Shown: positions 12,485 to 23,179 of the stretch, piece after piece
How positions within the stretch are numbered: the stretch's first letter is position 1
How the letters are laid out: every line of letters starts with the position of its first letter
Assembly: GCF_043290135.1 (NCBI RefSeq)
Contig: NC_134707.1
Coordinates: 133,922,319-133,986,318, forward strand
Source: Rhipicephalus microplus
Lineage: Eukaryota > Arthropoda > Arachnida > Ixodida > Ixodidae
DNA length: 64,000 nucleotides
Direction: 5' to 3'
The notes under the pieces: model-generated
The model's input: the letters and a program-made list of their open reading frames with translations, nothing else
Told to the model about the DNA's origin: nothing
The model's database searches: none
Translations under genes and position numbers: made by a program

Positions 12485-12792
12485 TGTAACGAATGTAGCA
12501 GCCTCACAACAACGATGTTCTATATACACGGTTTATTAAGGGCGAACTTGTGCCCAAAGTGAACGACGCACAGCAATCAAGAAGATCCAAGGGCGGTAGT
12601 CCTCGTGAGCCTCTGCCTCGAGTACCCTCGTTCTCTTCTTCTTCACGCGCGTTGGCTGTTCGGCGGAGTACCGGACGCATACAGGGCCGGCTCGTGCATT
12701 GCGGCTGGCTTCATCGCTCGTAGTCGTGCCGTTAGCGTTTCTCTGGTTCCCAACGTCCGCGTTGTGCGGAGCAATAGTAATTTCCTGTGGCA
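12485..12792 (-). repeat. 3' LTR of the gypsy element (308 bp)
   Basis: It pairs with 17451-17758 at equal length with about 20 mismatches. On the minus strand it contains AATAAA (12532-12537 as TTTATT on plus), a likely polyadenylation signal. The adjacent inner sequence at 12793-12806 reads GAGAGGGGGCATAA on the minus strand, a good polypurine tract for priming plus-strand DNA. Confidence 0.92.
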
Positions 12793-12806
12793 TTATGCCC
12801 CCTCTC
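12793..12806 (-). other. polypurine tract of the gypsy element
   Basis: On the minus strand the 14 bases before the 3' LTR read GAGAGGGGGCATAA. Position next to the LTR and purine content fit the plus-strand primer site of reverse transcription. Confidence 0.7.
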
Positions 12807-12904
12807 AAGAGGCATCGCCCCAATGCTTTCGATGATAATGTATGCAGCATTTCCGTCTCGGAAGGTTTGTAAGAGGGAAATGGTTGTACAGCAAGCAAGT
12901 GGGA

Positions 12905-13775
12905 TGGCTAGTCTTCGTATTGGTCCTCGTACGGTTTCATGCACACATTGTGTACACGCTCGGCGGGATTGCGTCGTTTATAATGCCCATGTCCTGTAGG
13001 CTTGACTTCATAAACGAGGTCGCTGAGTCGCTGTACTACATCGTAAGGACCAAAATATCGACAAATGAGCTTTTCAGACAGGCCTCGTCGTCGTACTGGG
13101 GTCCATATCCACACTTTGTCACCAACCTCATACCGTGTTTCACGTCTTCCTCGGTTGTAGCGGTCGGCATCGGTTCGTTGTTGGTAACATACTCGGTACC
13201 TTGCTGATTGGCGGGCCTTCTCCTCTCTCTCTATATAGTCAACGAGATCAGAAGGGTAGTCATCTTGATCTATAGGTAACATAGCGTCCAGAGTTGTGGT
13301 AACTACACGACCGTAAATTAGTTGAAACGGGGTAATCTTGATAGTCTCTTGTACGGCGGTGTTATAGGCGAAGGTAACGTATGGTAGCTTTCCTGTGAAC
13401 AGTGTGGGTCAAAATTCAGCAGGCATTCCATGAGTTCCGCCGTGAAAGCCGGTCCGTGATCAGTGATTACAACAGTTGGAGCGCCATGCCGTAACACTAT
13501 GCTGTGTACAAAGAATTTGGCGACCTTAGCTGCCGTTTCTCGATGCAAGGAGTCTGTTTCCGCGTATCTTGTTAAATAATCATTCGCTACAACGATCCAC
13601 CTCTTGCGAAGTAAAGATGTCGGGAATGGTCCAAGGAGGCCCATTCCAACTTGTTGGAAGGGTGCTTTTGATGGGTCTATCGGGTGCAGAAGGCCCGCTG
13701 GCTTAGCATGAGGCGCTTTCCGTCTTTGGCACTCGTGGCATGTTCTGACATAGCGCTGTACTGAAGACAATAGCT
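12905..13775 (-). pseudogene. pol: gypsy integrase, frameshifted, first catalytic Asp replaced
   Basis: Two open segments cover the integrase. The first (13770-13318) contains CHECQRRK from the zinc module, then VGMGLLGPF, where family members (including the copies at 6.7 kb and 51.2 kb) have Asp in place of the second Gly. It continues with VVITDHGPAF (second catalytic Asp present) and then shifts frame before the block carrying the catalytic Glu. The second (13282-12908) has the C-terminal part with VWIWTPVRRRGLSEKL and RYFGPYDVV. The enzyme would insert element cDNA, but this copy has lost a catalytic residue and its frame. Confidence 0.88.
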
Positions 13776-13918
13776 TCGGCCAATAATAGTGCTGACTGAT
13801 TCGTGCAAGCGTTCAAGTGACCCCCAAATGTTCAGACATAGGCTCATCGTGGCACGCTTGTAATATTTCTTGATGCATAGTTGCGGGAACGACAAGCAGA
13901 AACTATTCATGGTTCGGC

Positions 13919-14739
13919 TTAAAGTTTCTCTTGTAGAGGACATTTCCTCGGAGGCAGAACGATGCGAAGCTTCGAAAAAATATAGAGGTACTTGTACGTA
14001 GCTCCATTCAGGTGTTTGATGAGTGGGAGCAATTCTTCGTCCGCATGTTGAATTTCAGCTATCTGAAAAGTCTCGACAATAGCCACCAATGGAGAGTCCT
14101 CTTCATCTGATAGTGCTGTGTCTGCAGGTGCCCGTGACAAACAGTCGGCGTCGGTATGCTTCCTGCCAGATCGGTATACCACAGTTATGTGCAATTCTTG
14201 CAGTCTGAGGCTCCACCTTCCTAGTCGTCCGGACGGGTCCTTGAGGTTGGCCGAACAATCAAATCTGCCGAACAAATTGCTTCTAACACTGTTCGCAGGC
14301 GCTTGATATGCTCCTCAAATGTAGTGGCAAAGATGACCACGTCGTCAAGGTACACTAAGCAACACTGCCACTTCAATCCGGAAAGTACAGTGTCCATCAT
14401 GCGTTGTAACGTGGCCGGCGCACAACAGAGACCAAAAGAGAGAGCCTTGAATTCATAGAGTCCATCCGGGATAACAAAAGCAGTCTTCTCGCGATCACTT
14501 TCATAAACTTCAATCGGCCAGTATCCACTTTTCAGATCTAGTGATGAAAAGAACTTGGCACACTGAAGTCTGTCTAATGTGTCGTCAATACGCGGGAGGC
14601 GATGTACATCCCGTTTAGTCACAGCATTTAATTGCTGGTAGTCGACGCAAAACCTTAGCGTGTTATCCTTCTTCTTGGCAAGTACTACAGGAGATGCCCA
14701 CGGACTGCTAGAAGGTTGAATAACATCATCTTCAAGCAT
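13919..14739 (-). pseudogene. pol: gypsy RT with internal deletion of thumb and RNase H
   Basis: The fingers and palm are recognisable: ASPVVLAKKKDNTLRFCVDY, FSSLDLKSGYW and YLDDVV (YLDD at 14341-14352). After [11 protein letters not shown] the sequence jumps to the block with [16 protein letters not shown], which in the related element at 51.2 kb lies about 590 bp further on. The thumb and nearly all of RNase H are therefore deleted. The junction holds a short direct repeat, GCCGAACAA at 14250-14258 and 14267-14275. Downstream are [18 protein letters not shown] and the linker towards integrase. It cannot encode a complete polymerase. Confidence 0.9.
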
Positions 14740-14922
14740 CTCCTGTACTTGATTCTTGATGACTTCCCTTTCTTTTGGTGAAACGCGGTACGGGTGCTGG
14801 CGTACCGGCCGGGTTGTCTCGTCTGTTACGATCCTGTGTTTTGCAATGATTGTGCGTCGTACCTTTGAAGTATTGGAGAAACAGCTGCCAAATTCCCGTA
14901 CAAGGTCGTATAGCTGTTGACG

Positions 14923-15660
14923 TTAGATCACTGAAAGATCGGGATTTACGAATATCACGTCGCAGACATCAGATGTTGGTTTCTTATCCGTTGACGTTGT
15001 TTCAAGGCTGCATATTTCTGTGGCTTCACAAACCTCATGAAAAAAGGCTACAGCGGTCCCCTTTGCGATGTGCTGGAATTCGTTCCCAAAATTTGTCAGG
15101 AGGACGTCTGCGTACCCGTTTCGTAGCTGGATAATCTCTCGTGCCACACAAACACCTCTTTTCAGGAAAACATTCATGTTGCTGTCTGCCACACCTTCGT
15201 AGTCACCAAACGTATCATTTCTGACTAGAACCATTACACTGCTCTGCGGCAGTACAGCCACATCATCATCGACGATGCGCAGTGGAGTGGTGTATTGCTC
15301 ATCTGCTCGAGCTACCTTTATAGCTTTTTCCGTTGAAAATGATACGCTGGACCTGTGCAAATTAATAATGGCACCATTTGCTTGCAGAAAATCCATTCCG
15401 AGTATAACTTCTCTCGAACATAAGGGCAGGACAACAAAGTCACCAACGTAAGTGAAACCTCGTATCTCAACTCTTGCGGCGCATCTGCCGAGGGGCGTAA
15501 TAGGGTGATCGCCTGCCATACGTACTTGAGGTCCTCTTATTCGGTCAGAAGTTTCCTGAGGCACTTCGCTAAATCATAGCTTATCACGGAGTAATCCGCA
15601 CCGGTATCGATTAAAGCCATGAGCTCTAGCCCGTCAATTACCAACGGCAAGTCTGAAGTT
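14923..15660 (-). pseudogene. pol: gypsy aspartic protease region, frameshifted
   Basis: Near 15586-15630 the minus strand encodes ALIDTGADYSVIS, the protease active-site segment. The frame then breaks at about 15560, and a new open segment (15564-14923) holds the rest, with VILGMDFL and a linker that leads towards RT. The protease would process the Gag and Pol precursors. The gap of about 180 bp between this segment and RT carries further coding-like sequence but no open frame. Confidence 0.85.
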
Positions 15661-16007
15661 ATCTTCTCATTACTGCACTTCTTTACCTGAAGACAGTCGT
15701 CGTCGTCGTCAAGCTGGTGTCGCAGTGGAGGATCTTCGTATTTCGACTCACCAGCGGCCTCGCCTCCACAGGTCGCCCACTTCAGTTTCCCGGGTTTGGA
15801 CTAGGCGAACGGTGCCTAGGTGCGTTTGGAAAGGAATGTGGGCTTGGCGAGCGCTGACGTAGGGGGGATGGTGACTGCAGTTGGTGACAACGATGCAGGT
15901 CGAAGCTCTGACGTGAGCACGGGTATTCCTCGATGTCGGACGGCCTTTCGCCGTTTCGCGGACACGGTGCGTTGACCGCAAATCCTAGAAGACCAGCTCG
16001 ACGATGT

Positions 16008-17426
16008 CGGCAAAACCGGTAAAGATGGCCTGCCTCTCCACAGTGGAAGCACAGGGGCCAACGTTCCGCATCTCACCATACATCGCTTTTCCGAGGTCTT
16101 GTCTCTGTCGGAAGAGGTGCGCTGCCAGTTGCCGCTGCGAGTTGCGGGCTACGTGTTGTCGGTGCGTAAGTACCAGGTGTCTCGATAGGCGCGCAGTGGA
16201 CAGCAGGCCGCCTGAGCACCTCTGAATAAGTTACCGGGCGTCGTGTCGGTGGTGCATCCCTTTGCGGCTCCCGTATGGCCTGCCGAATTTCTTCTCGGAC
16301 AACATCCGCAATAGACAGTTCCGGTGAAGCGGGTGGCGGCAGCTTGCGTAGTTCTTCCCTGACAAATGACCGGACGAGCTCCCGCAGAGTGTCAAAATTA
16401 TCGACAACGTTTGCGGAGAAGACCCCTGCTGATGTACAGGCTACGTCACGATTGTATTGCCGGGCTCTCTGCTGCTGCGTCGTTTCTATTGTTGTTGCTT
16501 CCGACCGAAACTCAGCAACAGTGCGCGGCGGATTGCGAACGAGTCCCGCGAACAGCTCTTGTTTTACCCCATGCATGAGATGACGCACCTTCTTGTCTTG
16601 ATTGATTGATTGATTTGTGGGGTTTAACGTCCCAAAACCACCATATGATTATGAGAGACGCCGTACTGGAGGGCTCCCAAAATTTCGACCATCTGGGGTT
16701 CTTTAGCGTGCACCCAAATCTGAGCACACGGGCCTACAACATTTCCGCCTCCATCAAACATGCAGCCGCCGCAGCCAGGATTCGATCCCGCTACCTGCGG
16801 GTCACCAGCCGAGTACTTTAGTCACTAGACCACCGCGGCGGGGCGCACCTTCTTGTCTTCAGTCATGTTGGGATCAGCTCGCTTGAACAGGCGGGAGATG
16901 TATTCTATGTACATAGCGGCAGTCTCATTTGTGCGTTGATTCCGTGCACGAAGAGCTGCTTCTGCCTTTTCCCGGCGATCATTGTTGCCAAACGTACACA
17001 GTAGCTGCCACCGGAACTCTTCCCAGGACGTCAAAGAGGCGTCGTGGTTTTAGTACCACACTCGCGCTGCGTCTTCCAAAGAGACGTATACGTTGCGCAA
17101 CACTTGCCTGCTTCGTTCCATTGGTTTATGTTCGCCACCCTTTCGAAATGATCCAGCCAGTCTTCGGCGTCCTCGAACGGGTCACCATGGAACACCTTAG
17201 GTATGACGGGCTGGCTGACAATAAGCTGTGACGGTGCAACTTGGCTAGTCATGGTGGTGGCGTTTCTTGTTTCCGTCGCTGATGCCCTTGGCACAAAGGG
17301 AAGTGGTCCAAATTCTGGTGAATCCCCTCGAATACGGCGACTGATCCATTGGTGCGCCGGCGTAAGCTCCACGGCTTGCGGATGGTCAGGGCTTGGGCTT
17401 CGCTCTCTCGTGGGGGTTGGAATCAT
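16008..17426 (-). pseudogene. gag: gypsy gag, broken by SINE and frameshifts
   Basis: Segments in order on the minus strand: 17426-17031 (matrix/capsid start with VFHGDPFEDAEDWLDHFERV), 17034-16825 (WEEFRWQLLCTFGN, ending at the SINE), 16588-16073 (HGVKQELFAGLVRNPPRTV, then a proline-rich tail), and a CCHC zinc knuckle CFHCGEAGHLYRFC at about 16011-16055. The order matches the gag of the element at 51775-52971. The protein would form the capsid and bind RNA. The start could be 17426 or a later Met near 17252. The SINE interrupts a segment that is otherwise continuous. Confidence 0.85.
16584..16859 (-). mobile_element. Ruka-like SINE with 16-bp target duplication
   Basis: The SINE proper is 16600-16843 on the minus strand, with an (ATTG)n stretch on the plus strand marking its (CAAT)n tail and a box B and box A head on the right. 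CGCACCTTCTTGTCTT occurs on both sides (16584-16599 and 16844-16859). It lies inside the gag of the gypsy element, so it arrived after that element. Confidence 0.95.
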
Positions 17427-17450
17427 CTACCCAGTACCACCACCAGAAAA

Positions 17451-17758
17451 TGTAACAAGTGTAGCAGCTTCACAACAACGATGTTCTATTTACACGGTTT
17501 ATTAAGGGCGAACTTGTGCCCAAAGTCAACGACGCACAGCAATCAAGAAGATCCAAGGGTGGTATTCCTCGTGAGCCTGTGCCTCGAGCATCCTCGTTCT
17601 CTTCTTCTTCATGTGCATTGGCTGTTCGGCAGAGTACCGGACGCATACAGGGCCGGCTCGTGCATTGCGGCTGTCTTCGTCGCTCGTAGTCGTGCCGTTA
17701 GCGTTTCTCTGGTTTCCAACGTTCGCGTTGTGCGGAGCAATGGTCATTTCCTGTGGCA
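17451..17758 (-). repeat. 5' LTR of the gypsy element (308 bp)
   Basis: It begins TGTAACAAGTG and ends CTGTGGCA on the plus strand. The inner flank on the minus strand reads TTTTCTGGTGGTGGTACT, which contains TGGTGGTGG, a plausible tRNA primer-binding site. The outer flank carries the GGGT duplication. Confidence 0.92.
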
Positions 17759-17762
17759 GGGT

Positions 17763-18340
17763 GTGCTCGTTCGCCAGGTCCCCCCCGGATCGCCTCCAGG
17801 GCCATTGGGGGGGGGGGGGATGTAGCTCCAGGCTCAGTTCCGTGAACACATCCCAGTCTTGAGAACGGATGCCCGCTCTACTGTCTCGTCGTAAAAACTT
17901 GTCGACTAGCCTTGCTCGTGCCTTCTGACGATTTTCGGTCTCAGCCCTTGTCGATGGTCCTCCATCTTGTCAAGAACGCTTCGACAACAGATAACACACG
18001 ACACAAGCAAGTGCCCTCGGTTTCCGATATAACACCAGACAAAATATTGTACAACAGATACCTAGCTACTTGTATATCGGAATTTCGTTCCCTCTACATG
18101 AAGAGGCACATGTGGGACACAAGACTCTTAAAATGAGAAGTCAAATTTGTACACATGGAACAACGTATTGAAATAGAGTATAACATAAAGTCAGCCCCTT
18201 GGGATTATTGTGGACGAGAGCGCTGAGCTAAGGCCGTGATGAGGACAAAATTTTGCACCAACTCGCCAGCAAATGACCGAAAGGTGAATTATCTACTGTA
18301 ACGCACAGCTCAAAGCATCTGAATTAGGGTTTAGCATTCC
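17763..18340 (-). other. 3' non-coding part of the Gmr1-like element
   Basis: This lies between the end of the RNase H relic and the inserted gypsy element. No protein motif is visible. A run of about 11 G at 17809-17819 is the only striking base pattern. Confidence 0.5.
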
Positions 18341-19680
18341 TTTTTTTGTAGCGAACGTCCAAGTTGTGCTGTTGGAGTATCGTTCTCTACCTCAGTAACC
18401 AGCCACTCTTTAGAAGACATGTTATTTAACCAGGCTAAAGGACAGTGGTTCGTTTCGACCACAAACCTCTAACCGGAGATATAACAGGCTAGCTTTCGTA
18501 CGGCAACACAAGGCAAGCGCAGTCCTTTTCAGAGGTACTGTATGTCTCTTCCCTGAAGCTCAGTTTCCGACATAAATACAAAACTGGCATTTCGTTACCA
18601 GCACTGTCTTCGTGGCACAATATAGCTCCCACGCCAAGATCACTCGCGCCCCATTGAACGACAAAGCCTTTCGAAAAATTGGGCGCCATGAGAATGGGCT
18701 TTTCGCTTAGGGCTTGTTTCAGCTTGGAAAACGCATTTTCTTTTTCTGAGTCCCGCAGTACTTTAACCGGCTTGGACTTTCGAAGTGCGTCAGTTAGAGG
18801 GCTGGCAATGCTAGAGGAGTTTTGCACGTAATGGTGATAGTATCATCTAGGCCCAAAAATGAACTCATTTGAGCTTTTGTGGTTCGTCGTGGATATTTTA
18901 CGATGGCGTCTACTTTAATTTCTGAGGGTCTACGCCAGCCACACTCCACAATGTGTCCCAGGTAAGACACCTCGCCGCACCCTAGGTGACATTTGGCCGG
19001 TTTCACGCTAACACCAGCTTATTTAAACCTGGTGAGCACGACTCGTAAATGCTCCTCATGTTCTTCAAAGCTATTCGTGTAGATGGCGACATCGTCAAGA
19101 TACGGCAGAGCGAACTCAGAGAGGCCATCAAGAACACGGTCAATTAAGCTTGAAAAACAAAAGGGCCCAGTTTTCAATCGAAAGCTCGGTTTCAGTTCTG
19201 AATGGTGAATGCGTCATAGCGGCTAGCGCGCTCCGTACGGGGGACTTGCAAATAACCTCGCACGAGTTCTAACGAGGAAATATAACTAGACTGTGACAAG
19301 TTTCTACCCTCTCCGCTAGGTTTGGTATCGGGTAGGTTTGGTTTCGAGTTATGGCGTTAAGACTCAGATAATCGATGCATGGGCTCGGATCTTTCCCCGG
19401 CACTTGAACCAATATTAGAAGGAATATACAGTCACTCTCACTCGGTAATATCACTCCACACTCCAGCCTTTTATCGATCTTCTTTTTCATGATCTGCTTT
19501 TGCACAAGGGAACATCGATACGGCTTGCTACAGATTGGCTCCTCACAAGTTAGCTTGATATCGTGTTCAATCACCATCGTGTTTCCGGAACGGTGCCAAA
19601 ACACGTCTTCATAGACGGAAACAATTCTCAAGTTCTCCATCTACACATCACTTAACCTAGGCCCTAGGTTCAACTGCTCC
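18340..19680 (-). pseudogene. pol: RT and RNase H of the Gmr1-like element
   Basis: Minus-strand fragments in order: IEHDIKLTCEEPICSKPYR and the primer-contact block with CIDYLSLNAITRNQTYPIPN (19640-19269); YLDD intact at 19091-19102; KPAKCHLGCGEVSYLGHIVE (19006-18794); and the connection and RNase H with FVVQWGASDLGVGAILC, where the usual catalytic Asp appears replaced (expected QCDASD), then YSTSEKDCACLV (18827-18489). The type is Ty3/gypsy. At least four frame breaks are present. It lies directly downstream of the integrase tail with no LTR or gag between them. Confidence 0.85.
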
Positions 19681-19699
19681 AAGATCACATCTGATTTCC

Positions 19700-20880
19700 C
19701 CTTGATTACATCACTAGAAGTCAAAAGTTTAGCTCCTTCTTTTGCTGAAGCATTCAAAAGCAGATTTACGACCGCTTGGCCTTGACCATATGGTTTCATC
19801 AAGTAACTGTGGTAAATTTTGTTTGGCCGTCTTCCTAATTTCACTTCATAATTGGTATTAAAAAGCTTCCATATTACTTTGGCAGACCCTTCCCATTGAA
19901 CCTCAAGCTTGTTTTTTTTTTGGACGGCCGCAGCAGCATTCCCTCACTACCCACTTCAAAGGTGCGTTTCTTCGCTGATTTGTCGTAGTATTCCTTTTAA
20001 AACACTTGTGCAGTCTCAATGGGGCTTTTCACAACATCCTTCGTTTTTCCAAGCCTCTGAAGAAGGTCGAGAACATATGCAACTGCATTAGAGTTCTCAT
20101 CAAATCCCTCCCTGGACTCGCGTAGCATTCGTAATGGTGTTCTCAAACTCCTGCCATGCACAAGCTCTGCAGGGCTAAACCCAGTGCTCTCATAAGGAGC
20201 TGATCTCAAAGCGAACATAACGCGAGGAATAAACGCTTCTCAGTCACATTTGTGCTCGTAGCAAAGAGCTCTCAGTATCTGTTTCAGAACGGAAGGCATA
20301 CGCTCTAAGAGTTAGATTACGGGTGCTGGATCGAGCTGTGCAATACCCTTATTCCACATTTATCCAAAAAGGTAGAGGCCAGGTTGCTGGTGAAGACACT
20401 ACCGTTGCCGCATTGTACTTCTGGTGGAATTCCGACGCGTGCGATTATACAGAGCAAAGCATTCATGATATGAGGGCAATTGAGCTCCTTAAGTGGTACC
20501 ACTTCTGCAAATTTTGTGGCTACAGATAGGGCCATCAGGTTTTACCGACAACCTTGCCTTGGTGCTGGTAATGAGCCGAGGATATCGATTACTACGCACC
20601 AAATAGTTTTTGTGGTGATTGGCACAAGCTTCATTGGTGCCTTTCACTTGTCCACGGATTTCCCCACCCTCTGACAAGTGTCTTACGAGCGTACAAAGTT
20701 TTCGATATCCTTTCAGCATTTTGGTCCTAAAAAACTCAACGGAAACTGTAGCCTTGGGCTTCTTTATGCCGAGATGTCCTGCTTACGCGTTTTCATGTGC
20801 CAGTTCTAATATTTGGCAATGATACTTTTGTGGCAGCAAGAGCCTCGCATACTTGCGACTTTGCACATTTGTTTAGCTCC
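19700..20880 (-). pseudogene. pol: integrase of the Gmr1-like element, upstream of RT
   Basis: The zinc module is spread over 20880-20690 in broken frames, with LLLPQKYHCQILELAHENA and then DTCQRVGKSVDK. The catalytic core has VIDILGSLP (first Asp), ATKFAEVVPLKE and VQCGNGSVFTS (20393-20421), where the second catalytic Asp is Gly. The region of the catalytic Glu is damaged by stops. FALRSAPYESTGFSPAELV (20218-19997) follows. The C-terminal part, with YEVKLGRRPNKIYHSYLMKPY split around 19844, resembles the GPY/F module. From there the sequence runs straight on into the RT region. Confidence 0.8.
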
Positions 20881-21479
20881 GATAGAGGAGCCCTGCCTCC
20901 TCAAAAAAAGTAAACGATTTTTTCTTTGTTTCCAATTTCACGAATTCTATTAGAGCTTTATTATAGAGGTCCTCACGCTGCTCTCGAATGAGTGTTTCTC
21001 GATCAACCCTCGACAGCGCTCACTCCAACATTCCGCTACAGACGACAGTGTTGCACACCTCTCGCTCTCACTGAATCGCACCATGTCGTCTCCTCCGACG
21101 ACAGAGATGGCTTCCGCGACGGGCGGCTCGAGTGACTGCTCGAGTTATTCATCCGGAGAATTTCCTGTCCGAGGCACCCTCGCCTTGCCGCCAAGGTCAC
21201 GCATTTCGACCGCTTTTGAGGGCTGTGTTTCATTACATTGACCAAGATCAAGTTCCTGCGAAAGCTTTCACGCCTGCGATCGCGTGAGGGCCATGTACGC
21301 TAGGTTGGAGAAGAACGAGTTACCATGCTCTTTATGAAGCTGCTCAGAGAAATTCGAAAACAAATAAGGAAAACGATCAAGAAGCCTGGCAGACACAGCC
21401 GCTTTTGTGCGAAGCTTACCGAAGGGGTCCTCAACGACAACCGTAGCGATTAGTAAGCAACCACTCTGCTCCTCGGCGA

Positions 21480-22980
21480 CTTACCTGATCCCCACGAACT
21501 CTCCTGTAAAACCACCCAGATTCACACACAAATGATGGACAACATCCATGGTTGCCACTGAGTCTCGAAGTGCTGGACGCGTTTTCCAATTGACACTAAT
21601 TTCCTGGAGATACGGCTCTAACAACCGCATGTTCTTTTCCGATTCTGGGATTGTTGTGAAAGCAAAGATTTGTTTACAGTTTCTCACCACCTGCCCTTCC
21701 TTTTTGCAGTTGTAGCAGATTAGTGGCCTCCGTGGCTCGAACGCCCATGTGGTGTCAGTGCGCTGTTTAGGAACCTCACTCCTTTTATGTGCTTCCGTTT
21801 GCCCTTCCCTTCCAGTGTCCTTCGCAAGAGGCAGGTCCTTTCTGAGTTTACGGTGCTGAGTGGGTTTTCGTTCATCAGGTTTCTTCGAAAAGCTCTTTTT
21901 TGTTTCACACACTTCAACGTACACTGCCCTGCTATAAAGCTTTCGGTGAGTATATTACTCCTTAACTTACACTGCTGCCTTGTTTAGCTGCACTTCGCCA
22001 AGCTTGTCATGCACCCAAATCTTGACGTCATCCTCGATGCAGCGGTAGACTTGTTCGAATGCAGTAGATTCTACCAACATATCGTGATCATCATAAACAT
22101 CTTCGCCCTTGAGCCGTTGAATTAGTCGGCTTGAAGATGAAACGCGAAGTCAACGTGTGACATTCCCATTTTTTGCCTACCGGAACCTTTGCCGGGAAGC
22201 CTCGGGTAACAACTTATACCGTCTCAAATGCACTTCCCTGACCTCGTCATAACTCTCAAACGCTTCCCTCGACCAGCGCGTTATCACGCCGGACACTTCG
22301 CGTGAAGTAGAGCTAACAGGTTGTGCGCCAAAAGAGACCGCTCTAGAGCATTTCGCTCACAGACGTGTTAAACTTGACGAGATACTTGTCCTTGTCCTTG
22401 CCTACTACGAACAATGGCAGTTGGTCCCGAATTCTATGACCGCTGACCTGAACCTTTGCCAAAGCTACACTAGGAACCTGCGAACACTGTAGGGTTGCCA
22501 CTTCTATTCTCTTTAACTAGAGACGCTCCTGTCTTTCGGCCTCTTCATGCTCGTGACATTTGTGCCTTTCTGCTTCTTCACGTTCGTGAACTTCTGGCTT
22601 TTCAGCTTCTTCGCGTTCGCGAACTTCTCGCCCCTCAGCCTCCTCTCGGCGTGCTTTTGTGTCCGCCCAGGCCTCATCGAATTCATCAGCCGTAACTGGT
22701 TCATCCTTCATGATCTCAAAGATCGCTTGCTCTCGTTCCGCATGGCCCGAAGGAAGGCCAAGTTCCTCACGAATTTCTATGAGTTCATTCACTTTAAGGT
22801 TCTTCCTCGTTCACACTAGCCTCGTGCTGTTTGCCTCTGTTAAGAATGTTCTTGCCATGCCCACTATAAGTCGACTAGCAAGACGCGCAAGGATTTTTTG
22901 ACACTGCTGTGTTTACACCCTACGCATTAATTTTGGTTTCAAAGTGCTCCAACTTGGCTTGAAACGATCAAAACTCACTC
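21480..22980 (-). pseudogene. gag: gag and protease-like region of the Gmr1-like element
   Basis: The first part (22792-22517) encodes an acidic, helix-prone segment with repeated EREEAE units, probably a coiled coil. After broken capsid-like sequence, 21924-21481 holds a basic stretch and a zinc knuckle CYNCKKEGQVVRNC (21676-21717), in which the usual His of CCHC is Gln. Shortly after comes LRDSVATMDV (21542-21570), at the place and with the general look of a divergent aspartic protease active site; this last reading is tentative. The order gag, protease, integrase, RT is read directly from positions. Confidence 0.65.
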
Positions 22981-23162
22981 CAATGCTTCACACAGCCCGT
23001 CTGTCAACTACTATAACCTGTGCTAGAGCAGTCTGGTGAACTCAGAGTAAAACATCAGGCACTCACCGCATCGATGTCGCTGACACCAGCCAATCCTGCT
23101 GCTGCAATCCACTGTTACAAAACTCCGACGCCATGGCTCCGCAAGGCGCCTCTTTCATGAAA

Positions 23163-23179
23163 CTCGCCGCTGCCACCAC
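23163..23179 (-). other. candidate primer-binding site of the Gmr1-like element
   Basis: On the minus strand the bases directly after the 5' LTR read GTGGTGGCAGCGGCGAG. TGGTGGCAGCGG one base from the LTR end is the usual place and form of a tRNA primer-binding site. The tRNA was not identified. Confidence 0.55.

Larger units (their letters stand above)
12485..17758 (-). mobile_element. Ty3/gypsy element, complete boundaries, defective genes
   Basis: Two 308-bp direct repeats, both beginning TGTAAC and ending GGCA on the plus strand, enclose gag and pol in the minus direction. The flanks carry GGGT at 12481-12484 and again at 17759-17762, a 4-bp target duplication normal for this superfamily. 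By eye the LTRs differ at about 20 of 308 positions. The element sits about 65 bp inside the 3' LTR of the Gmr1-like element and itself contains a SINE at 16600-16843. Gag and pol carry frameshifts, and part of RT plus RNase H is deleted, so it is not autonomous. Confidence 0.93.
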
